This document shows, one piece after another, positions 22,717 to 30,926 of a stretch of DNA of 35,412 nt. The translations under genes were made by a program, and so were the position numbers. The notes beneath the pieces were generated by a model. The model worked only from the letters and a program-made list of their open reading frames with translations, was not told the DNA's origin and did not search any database. The stretch spans positions 1,002,016-1,037,427 of the forward strand of contig CAMPET010000003.1 in NCBI GenBank assembly GCA_946803715.1. The letters run 5' to 3'. This DNA is from Beroe ovata. Its lineage: Eukaryota > Ctenophora > Nuda > Beroida > Beroidae. Within the stretch, counting starts at the first letter, position 1. Each line of letters opens with the position of its first letter.

Positions 22717-23126
22717 AAACATAAAAATGTCATAAACTTCTGTGACAGAGTGGTTTGTACCAAACCCCACAGTTTTGATTCCTTGATTAAGATGCTGTAC
22801 AGCAAGGATCTCCACTGTGTTTGCTAGGCTAGGCAAATAACCTCTCTATCTTGACCAAAGTCAATTTTGAATATCCAGATGGATTAAATTGTCTCCTTGT
22901 ATTTGACAAGGGTGCCTACACAGTACTCCATTGGGTCCATTACATCAAGTGGATGCTGTATCAGTAAGTTAAAGACGAGGTGGAAGACCCGATCAACGAG
23001 TACAATCTTACCAGACTAGGTAATCAATATGATAAGGCATACACAGAATTGTGCCATCAATTTCTTTCCCTCAAATTGCCTGTCAAATATGATTTAAAAC
23101 TAATTGCATGGATTCACATGGCATAA
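22717..23126 (+). pseudogene. Decayed protein-like stretch, unrecognised
   Basis: Two frames give convincing protein-like sequence that would be continuous but for one frameshift and one stop. Frame 1 (22717-22824) contains NFCDRVVCTKPHSFDSLIKM and ends at a TAG. Frame 2 starts about 22833, contains VNFEYPDGLNCLLVFDKG and AYTVLHWVHYIKWMLYQ, meets an in-frame TAA at 22965, and continues with VKDEVEDPINEYNLTRLGNQ to a stop at 23126. No start codon or domain is recognised. The alternative is a real gene with a donor at TATCA|GTAAGT (22963), but the remaining pieces are too close for introns. A relic gene or transposon-derived fragment fits best. Confidence 0.4.
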
Positions 23127-23554
23127 TTATGTTGGTCGAAGCAATTTATGTCAACAAAATGAACGTCAAAACTAAATAATTTAAGTCAAATAATTTTTTA
23201 AAGAACAGTTTCTCATCTGGTGGAGGCACACACACTACTTATGAGAAACATTGATACAGTTAAAAGGATAAATCAGATTATTTCCATTAAGTTTGTAATT
23301 CTAGAATAGAATGGAATAAATGATGTTACATAGTTCATGGATTGGACGATTGAATAAAAGTAAATGATTAAAACAAAATATAAATAAAATATAACCACTT
23401 TTACAACATAAGTAAGTAGTAACAGAATCAAAGTCACGATGAGAGATAGTTAGTTAATTCTTTTTTGACTCTGTTCACAAATGAATTGAGTATTTCTTCA
23501 ATTTTACAGCACTACTTTATATACTCAAATTTGAGCCGGACAAAATTGATCGGC

Positions 23555-23597
23555 AGTAAGTCTGCGCCGCGCGCGCAAGACGGAATTCGCGACATGA
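23555..23597. mobile_element. Foldback-element arm fragment
   Basis: AGTAAGTCTGCGCCGCGCGC through GCGACATGA matches the right arm of the foldback element near 16781-16825. It abuts the small palindromic element that follows. Confidence 0.6.
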
Positions 23598-23686
23598 TTG
23601 TAGGATTTCACCTTACCCTTGCTGGCGGGATTTTATTGGGGCGGATTGAAAATCGCGCGCACCGACGGTAGGGTAAAATCCTACAA
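23598..23686. mobile_element. 89-bp palindromic miniature element
   Basis: The ends are near-perfect 20-bp inverted repeats: TTGTAGGATTTCACCTTACC at 23598-23617 and the complement of TTGTAGGATTTTACCCTACC at 23667-23686 (2 mismatches). The interior is GC-rich with TTGCTGGCGGGATTTTAT, also found at 17085-17158. No coding capacity: a MITE-like element. Confidence 0.75.
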
Positions 23687-23930
23687 CGACATGACATGTG
23701 CATCACACGGTTTTAATTCTTATATCAGAGTACAGAGCATTTGCCTGTATAATTTTCGCCTTCGATGAATTAACAATGAATGATGATCAAGGCGCGCGCG
23801 CGCCGCGCGGAAAGCATGGAGCTAAAGTTGAGCGATAAAATCTAATGCATGATTAAACTGTATCGAAGGCCGGAACATCCGGAACAAAATAACAAACTCA
23901 AAGGCCATGGCCAAGATAACAAAGGCCATC

Positions 23931-23961
23931 ATAATGAACTTCAGAACTTGAAGTTCATTAT
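23931..23961. repeat. Perfect 12-bp hairpin
   Basis: ATAATGAACTTC, a 7-base loop, then the exact complement GAAGTTCATTAT. The following 40 bases contain further short palindromes around GAAGTTCATCATGATC and ATGATCAT. Confidence 0.8.
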
Positions 23962-24033
23962 CATTATGATCTTGAAGTTCATCATGATCAATGATCATGA
24001 AGGCGCACGCGCGAGATCAACAGAGAAATTGGC

Positions 24034-24127
24034 TGTCGATGATAGCCCCTGTCGAGAATTTCATTGCGCGCGCGCCGCAAATCATTCTCGCGGCTCGCGT
24101 CAGCTGGGCCTAGCATCGCCAGGCAAC
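24034..24127. mobile_element. Single-arm copy of the foldback element
   Basis: TGTCGATGATAGCCCCTGTC, then GAGAATTTCATTGCGCGCGC, a CGCAAA tract, CTCGCGGCTCGCGTCAGC and CATCGCCAGGCAAC follow the same order as the left arm and loop of the element at 16610-16871, but no matching right arm follows. Confidence 0.7.
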
Positions 24128-24442
24128 AGAGAAACAGGTCAGGTAAAATCTGACAAAATTGGCTCACATGAGAGCAACTGTTAAACGGAATTTCGATCAA
24201 CTCAATCTTGAATTCTTCATACAAAAGGGCCAAAATATCATTATGATTATGAATATCATGTAGCAATAGCATTATCAATATCATATCAGTGAAAGTTAGA
24301 AAATTGGTCAGCTTGTCACATTTTTCTTGTACCTAGTTGTAATACTAATATTAAACAAACCATCGCTTTTCAGAATTAGAATATAATTATTTATACAATC
24401 TGTTATGATTTTTGTTTTTACCCAAAGGAGTACGTCAGGGGG

Positions 24443-24818
24443 CTCGTACTAAATGAAAATCCATCGCCCTAATTTTATCACATGACTTAGGTTTTTTCGG
24501 TTTCCTGACCCATCCCAAACCCACAGGATACTTCCAAACCCTAACCCCAGCCCTAACCCTGACTCAAACCCTAAACCGAGGGTTTAAAAATAAAACGCGA
24601 TTATTTTTTCAATTTCATAAGTGAAAAAATGCCTGGTCACGTGACCAAATCAGTTCTTCGCCCATAACTCGGCAAGGAAGCATTTCAACCCTACATCATA
24701 CATCACATGGGGTGATTCGGAATCAGCGCCTAAAAATACGTCGATTCATGTCTGTTTTACTTAAAAAGAGACAAAAATAAGAATTTTCAAAAAATTAGGG
24801 CGATGAATTTAGTACGAG
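24443..24818. mobile_element. 376-bp inverted-repeat element with telomere-like core
   Basis: CTCGTACTAAAT and, after a 6-base interruption, CATCGCCCTAATTTT at the left end (24443-24476) match the complement of the right end (24791-24818). The interior holds degenerate CCCTAA repeats at about 24535-24577 and a perfect GGTCACGTGACC palindrome at 24636-24647. No coding capacity. Probably a non-autonomous DNA transposon. Confidence 0.75.
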
Positions 24819-25458
24819 TGGGTCGGGGGAGTTTTTTCACGAACGCCATTAATGGCAACAACGAAGCCACAGGAAACAACTAACAAGCTCGGATGTTTCA
24901 ACAAGTACTCATGTTAAAACTGGTATCACTTCTAATAAGTCGAAAATTCAATATCTCTGCCGTTTGATTTTCAATTTTCTCTCACTTAACTTTCTACTGC
25001 AAATATAATAAAGTTAGAGCTTCTTCGTACCAAATTAAGGGAAATTTTCAAAAGGCACTTCGAAATTACGATCTCACACTGCTGTCATTCAAATTATCAT
25101 GAAATTACGTCCTTTAGGTTTTCATTCGGGAGTTTGGCAGATATCTATTATCTAATGTCTTTTAGTATATCAAAAATGGAATAGATAGTAAATTTTCGAA
25201 TACTAAAAAACTTTAAGTCTTTTCGCACAACTCTCTATTGTTCTTTACTGCAGACTGAGACCTTACTACAATGAAAATAATAGTAGTCTCCGTTCAAATT
25301 AAGACTTTTAATGTTTAATTTTAATAATAAAATGGTGGCCAAACCACCTTTCTAACAATAAACTTGAATGAATATGCATACCGTTGGATCACATTATATA
25401 TAAAAAGTTAAAGTACAGGCAGCACTTCCTTTCAATCGCGATTTTAAACAGCCCTGGT

Positions 25459-25592
25459 CACGTGAAGAGAAGACCATGTTGTATGTGGCATATGTGTGTT
25501 ATATGCATAGATCAAATTAAAAACACCACCCCAATGGGATGGGAGGAGAGGAGACACGTGTTTGTCACGTGACATGCACACGTTATCACGTG
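25459..25592. promoter_or_regulatory. Cluster of four CACGTG boxes
   Basis: CACGTG occurs at 25459, 25555, 25566 and 25587. The third sits in a perfect GTCACGTGAC palindrome, the form preferred by MiT/TFE-type bHLH-zip factors in animals. It lies about 600 bp upstream of the gene at 26199 and could serve it; function is inferred. Confidence 0.45.
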
Positions 25593-26198
25593 CAGTCACT
25601 ATCTGCTTGTTATCGGCCAGATATAGTAGCAAGATAATTTGATAGCTACTCAGTACGTTTAACACACAGCTTCGAGGAATTGTGCGGGCAAATGATGTAA
25701 ATGCAGTCATTGTTTTAGCTCTCTCGTTCACTAGCTGTGCGCTCAGATAGCTCTCTACTACGCTCTACTAGGTACTACTACAATTACTCAGATGATAAGC
25801 GCTACTCACTTTTGTGATTTGTTAAAAGGTGCAACTTTTCTCTCACACTCTTTTGTCTGATGCCCTTCTCACTTTGAAACAGAACATGCGAATTTTTGAT
25901 CTACGCATTTAACAGTTAATACGCTTTTCCAGTGGATTATCATGTGCTTCTGATCAACCAATTGTCTCTCTGCAAGCATGTTTTTATTTTTAGTAATTAC
26001 GAAGTATTGGCGTGGCTCACACACTCACACAGTCACACTATTTGTGCTCGAAGATACAGTACGCTAGCAGATCTGTTATAGTAGTTTGTGGCTTTTTCCC
26101 TAAAGTTGCTTGTCACGGATATATACAATCTGTAGTAGCTTGCGTTGGTCGTCATTGTCTTACACTTTTAGGAGGCAGCACTAGGAGTAGGAAGTGAT

Positions 26199-27158
26199 AT
26201 GTCTGATAAAGTAAAGATACGGAACTCCACAGGATCAGGTAGGATCGTCCAGACATAATGTCTCCAGACATGTCTCCAGACATAATGTCTCCAGACATAA
26301 TGTCTTTATTCGTTTACAATATTGCTCGTACATTCTTGCCAGTGGACACATATCAATAGGCCATTGATCACTCATTATCCATCGCTTGTTATACTTTGCT
26401 TGTCAGAGTCATGTATCAGTGGTGCTACCATTTCAGAGTCACTGATTGCAGTAAACAGTTTGGAACAGCTTGGTTCTAGTGAGTACTGGAGATACTATGA
26501 CTATGACGAGTCAGACTATGATTCAGACACTCGGTCATCGTACTCTATTGCCAGTCTCACTTTCCAGGTATGTTACAATGCAAATGCAATAACCATCAAA
26601 CGGGATAGGTTAAACCCAGCTTTCTACCAAATGAACTGACTGACCAAGTTGAAACTGCAATGGTTATCACTCTCAAAAGAGAGGATCCCAGCTTTCTACC
26701 CAATGAACTGCCTGACCGAGTTGAATGTGCTTCCCCCACAGCGCGACAGACGGGGGATCATGTTCCCAGAGATAGTGGACAACCAGAAGAGTTCCAACAA
26801 CAGCACAGACGGCAAGACGTACAACCTGGACACGTCAATAGCTCTCCCAGACATATCGTCGTGCGTTGTCATGACATCACGACGGAGGAAGAAGAAGAAA
26901 AACGCGATGAACAACAAGAAACCGAGGAAAAAATCGGGGCGGTACTTCCCGGAAATCTCGACTCATGACGTCATCAGGCGCCGGGAGTCGTTAGAAGTGC
27001 CGAGATCAATGTCATCAGCTGAGGAATACTCACCGAAAGTGCAACGGAAAAAGAAACTCGTCTCAGATGGGCGCCGCTCAAAGCAGAAGACTACAGCAGC
27101 CCCAGAACAGTGTAGTAAATGTAATGCAGAACCGATAAAATTACCAAATATTCGATAG
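26199..27158 (+). CDS. Unrecognised 205-residue protein, three exons
   Basis: Exons 26199-26238, 26407-26567 and 26742-27158 join in phase with GT-AG introns of 168 and 174 bp. The predicted start is MSDKVKIRN in exon 1; the acceptors CTTGTCAG and CTTCCCCCACAG are clear. I do not recognise a family. Residues 39-60 are acidic and tyrosine-rich (EYWRYYDYDESDYDSDTRSS). The C-terminal two thirds is basic, with RRRKKKK at 114-120 and further Lys/Arg patches that could be nuclear-localisation signals. A short motif recurs four times: FPEI at 75-78, LPDI at 102-105, FPEI at 136-139, LPNI at 201-204. A CSKC pair is at 191-194. It is likely disordered overall. It converges with the sulfotransferase gene; 744 bp separate the two stops. 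Confidence 0.75.
26251..26305. repeat. Tandem array of palindromic 12/15-mers in intron 1
   Basis: Four units: AGACATAATGTCTCC, AGACATGTCTCC, AGACATAATGTCTCC, AGACATAATGTCT. Each contains AGACAT facing ATGTCT. The second unit has the exact palindrome AGACATGTCT, which fits the p53-family half-site pattern RRRCWWGYYY; the other three carry one extra central A. Confidence 0.9.
26615..26725. repeat. 39-bp direct repeat before the exon 3 acceptor
   Basis: 26615-26653 and 26687-26725 share CCCAGCTTTCTACC, AATGAACTG and AGTTGAA with about three changes. The second copy ends 17 bases before exon 3 and carries the likely branch-point region (CTGAC), so the intron 3' end has been duplicated. Confidence 0.8.
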
Positions 27159-27902
27159 TTATCGTAACTGATATCATCAGCGTGTTCATGGCTCGACGCA
27201 ATTTTAGTACCGAATAGGAGCGATATCATGTTCGCCCTGATCACGTCAGAAAACTTTATGATTCTATTTCACGAATACCAGCCTGATCATGACCAAAATG
27301 ACATTGATGAGACTAACTTAAACTATAGCAATTACTATAGCAATCATAAGCGGCCCATGAGAATCTTCTAGAAGTAGAAGGAATATAGATTATTATTGTA
27401 CAGAAGCATATATTTCACGGTCGTGTCCCATATATCATGAATTTATCCAAAAAGCACGCTTTTTCCAGATCAATTTTTGACAAATTGAAGTGAGTATGAG
27501 ATTTTTTTGAAAAAGTTTGTTGATGCATTTTTCACGTTATCACAGTTTCGTTTTTGGGCAAGAAAAATAATGTGATCAGAGCTGTTTTTATTGATTTTTG
27601 AATGATAAGAAATTTTAGCACTTATTTGTAACATTTTGCATTAATTATTTTTTAAAAATGCAAGTTCTATTCATGAGTTCTCAATCGGCTGTCCTGAACA
27701 AGTTTCATATCCAATTGCAGATTTGGCATAAACCCAAAATCCACACATTAGAAGGACTCAGTATTTGCCGATTTTCCGACAACAATAGCTTACAGTGCTG
27801 AGAACTGCGGAACTAAAACTTCCCACGATCTCAAAACATGTCAAAACTCAAAACTCTGAGACCGACATATCGTAGATAGCCTCATCCTCATGAAATGTCA
27901 AC
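27159..27902. other. Convergent intergenic region
   Basis: AT-rich DNA between the stops of two convergent genes. It must hold both 3' ends. I see no further gene and no clear AATAAA signal for either. Confidence 0.6.
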
Positions 27903-30077
27903 CTAACTGTTACCATGGTGACCAGCCTGTATCGCAAGGAGAAAGTCCCTACTCTCTAGTGACATAGGTTCCTTCTTGTACACACTCCTCACTCTTTCCA
28001 TTCCCTCCTCACTAGTGAAATCATCAGTAACCTGAAGCTCACTGACCAGGTAATCAATCTCAATGTCCCGCATGTGCAGGAACGTGCACGCATGCTCCTT
28101 TTTTCCCCACTCCGTTAACTCCCATTCACTTCGATCAAATACCTCCGAGTCCGCCGGTTTCTCGTAACAATTGTTCTCAAACTCGTCCCGCAGCCTCCGG
28201 AATTCCGCGACTTTTTCCCGCAATCTCTGCTGCCCGAAATCCCGGACTCGCTGACGGAATATCTGGTGGAATACACTGTACAGTTGTGTGTCGACCAGGT
28301 TAAACTTCCGGATGAGGTATTCAGTTTCCGAGCTCAGAGTTTCATCTTTCCGACTTCGGTCTGTGGTGTAGAATCGTTTCATGAAGAATATATCGCGGTA
28401 TTCCCAGCCCATCATTTCCTTCAGGAGGACCAAACTCTCGTCAAAATAGTCGGTGAGAAGCACGAGGTCGAACTCCTGAGACATATCATCGACAAAGTCA
28501 TCAATCTTCTCTTGTAGTGAACCCTCCCTGAGCAGAGAGCAGTTGTCATGATCATTGAGTGACACATGAGTTGGCAGCGCATTCACATGTCAGGGAGACA
28601 GGCAAGAAAGGGGTTATTTGATAATGTGGTCTCACCTTTTGAGGTATTCATGAAACCCAAGATCCCTAGCGAGACCATTGACAACATAATCGACCATACA
28701 CGTCGTGTTTGTTGGATCGATGTCTGGTTCCTGCGATTGGAACCATTTCCTGATGGACTCATCCAGTCCCAGTGTTCGACCTTCGTCCTGTTTGTGTTTG
28801 CAAAGGTGAGGAAATGTGCGATTTGGCTATCAACTTCGGCGACAACAGTAATTTGTCCGGAAAGGAGTGACTATGAACTTTGTACATTGTACACGGATGA
28901 GATGAAATAATCTACTCCAAGTACCTTGTCGTTTCGAGTTATCCTATCTCTGCCGTAGTAGGAGAAAGCTGACACGAATCTCTTGATTGGGGATCGGATG
29001 ATGGTGGTGTAGAATGTGATCCTCTTCGGCAAGAGACGGTGCTGGACAGTTGGATTGAAGAGAGCGTGAGCGCACTGGATATTGTAGTGACCTCCTTCCC
29101 GGGGCGGTAGCAGCGACCTGTGTGGGGTGGGAGTAACAACCTGTGTGGGGTGGGAGTAACAACCTGTGTGAGTATGAGAGCTCGGCGTGCAAGGTGCCAG
29201 GTTTGATTTGTGTAGGGAGAAATGATTTTCTACATTCTATAGAGTATAGACCTCTTCTGTTTCTCGCGCAAGAATGGAGAAAAAGGGATCTGACAACACA
29301 TTGTATACATTGTGTACACAGTACACACATAGTAATAGTATACACGCATTGTATTAATTGAATACGCACATTGGGGGTCGCCACATATGCCGTCATCAGT
29401 TAGAGGGGGATTTGATGATCAATTTTTTATGGTTGTTTTCAAAATATATGCAGGGGGTCAGGAGGGGGTCTGTAGGGGTTCACCAGGGGGTCAGCAGGGG
29501 GTCATTTATATACTTTCATACGATGACCAGTGATAACAAGAGGGGGAGGGGTCAAAAATGGGTCAAAAAGTGATGACACCATATGTGACGGCTCCCATTG
29601 TACATTCCGTGTATGGTTGAATCCGTACAGTTACCATACGTATTGCAAAATTATTGTTGGCTTTAAATCCGACAGAGAATCGCCATACCGTGATATGTTG
29701 AGTTGGCGTTTCCATGGTTCTATCACGAAGTTGAATCTCCTCCTCACCCCATACAAATAGAGCATATTGACCATGGAGGAGGTTCCACACTTGTGAGTTT
29801 TCAGGAACAGTATGTTTTGTTTCGGTTTCTCGTCTGATTGGCGCCTCATCTCCAGATAAGCTGCAGTTTCATCCGACATCTCAGGCCCATAGTCACTCGT
29901 TGAGTGAGGGCAGGGCGATTGGCGATGGAGGGGAGAACTATCCAGAGGTGTGATGAGGGAGAACAGGTGGCTCGAGGATGAAGACTTGAGACACATAATC
30001 AGTCCTCCGACACATATGAGAAGACAGAACAACTTTTTCCCTTGCCTCGATCGGAGAATGTCGAGGCAAACAACCAT
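27903..30077 (-). CDS. Galactose-3-O-sulfotransferase family protein (Gal3ST-like), four exons
   Basis: A Golgi type II membrane enzyme family that transfers sulfate from PAPS to the 3-OH of galactose on glycolipids or glycans. Exons in transcript order: 30077-29689, 29117-28925, 28787-28636, 28527-27903, all GT-AG and in phase, giving 452 residues (family 420-490). Residues 16-30 form the signal-anchor helix. The 5'-phosphosulfate loop is KTHKCGTSS at 93-101; the 3'-phosphate site is IIRSPIKRFVSAFSYYG with Arg171 and Ser179, where the usual RDP is RSP. Exon 4 carries the family signature LVLLTDYFDESLVLLKEMM. The donor of exon 1 is uncertain: ACG|GTATGG (29689) aligns best with the family, while 29635 also keeps phase and adds 18 residues. 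Acceptor sequence of exon 2 is triplicated. A TAA lies upstream of the ATG in frame. The acceptor sugar cannot be told from sequence. Confidence 0.9.
29117..29170 (-). repeat. 23-bp duplications creating three tandem splice acceptors
   Basis: On the coding strand GTTGTTACTCCCACCCCACA-CAG occurs twice in tandem after a third TCACACAG. Exon 2 of the sulfotransferase could therefore begin at 29117, 29140 or 29163. Because the step is 23 bases, each choice sets a different phase; none meets a stop before the conserved frame. Confidence 0.85.
29453..29501 (+). repeat. G-tract array with quadruplex potential
   Basis: Five runs of four or five G separated by 6-7 bases (GGGGGTCAGGA, GGGGGTCTGTA, GGGGTTCACCA, GGGGGTCAGCA, GGGGG). 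It lies in intron 1 of the sulfotransferase on the non-template-equivalent opposite strand, so the transcript itself is C-rich here. Confidence 0.75.
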
Positions 30078-30784
30078 GACGAGAGAAAGAGAGACAATTT
30101 ACGGAAACTACAAGCTCATTGGAGTCTCGCGAATTGCTCACTAAACTGGTGATGTATAATGAGTGACACCATTCAGTGATGTGCGTGTGTATAGCACACC
30201 TCCAAGCTGCTCTCTTCAATAGTTCATCAAAATATCCAATGAGACCAATGAGAAATACTGGACAATGTACTCGAATGTGTATCCAGGTTGTATCATTCCA
30301 GTACGGTCTCAATGAGTCCAATACCATTGTAGTGAACGCAGTATCTGATACTGTGTGCGTTGTACATTATATGTGTTGCAGAGTTCAGGGTGACAGGACG
30401 AACATGACATCTTCAGAACAGCCATCAAACCTAATGAAAAGTGGGCATTCAGTCACAGAAAACCGTACGGGGGTCATATTTGGCGAGATTGATATCATAA
30501 GTTTCACCACGAACACGAATCATGTTATGCTCCAATCCTGAAAGGAGTAAAGTAATTCATAGTTAACCCAGAGGTCGATTCTCAATTCTAATTGTACATT
30601 CAATGATTATTGATTGGAGAGAAGTCCACAGGTATGCATTTTGTCCACATTCACATCTGAATTCTACAAAAGTGTTCGAATCATAGTTTTCATTGCTGAA
30701 TCAAGACACACTAACATCCGCAAGTGGCATAACACTTCTTTGCTGGATGTAACCTGTGCTCTGCAAGTGCATCGACACTGCTGA
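30078..30784. other. Intergenic, upstream of the sulfotransferase
   Basis: Should contain the sulfotransferase promoter and part of the slingshot 3' region. Frames of up to 121 codons are open on both strands (30176-30541 plus; 30327 downward minus) but none shows a domain. No gene is supported. Confidence 0.55.
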
Positions 30785-30926
30785 CACGTGCCCAACGTAA
30801 CACGTGTCGAGTAATGGTCACGTGATGACACGTGCCTATCACGTGTTATTGCACGCTCAGGCCGTACAACTCGCCTATGTCTGCTGACTCGAGTGCACGT
30901 GTGAGTGCCTCCTCGTTACCCACGTG
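30785..30926. promoter_or_regulatory. Dense cluster of seven CACGTG boxes
   Basis: CACGTG at 30785, 30801, 30819, 30829, 30840, 30896 and 30921. The first five fall in 61 bp directly after the slingshot stop codon, the last two inside its final exon. The cluster is about 700 bp upstream of the sulfotransferase start, so it may be a distal promoter element of that gene or lie in the slingshot 3' UTR. bHLH-zip binding is inferred from the motif only. Confidence 0.5.

Larger units (their letters stand above)
22567..26198. other. Gene-poor region with repeats between PFDN4 and the 205-residue gene
   Basis: Contents: a decayed protein-like stretch (22717-23126), foldback-family pieces, a complete small palindromic element, a 12-bp hairpin at 23931-23961, a 376-bp inverted-repeat element, and four CACGTG boxes at 25459-25592 about 600 bp before the next gene. 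From 24830 to 25450 I see only AT-rich DNA. Confidence 0.6.
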
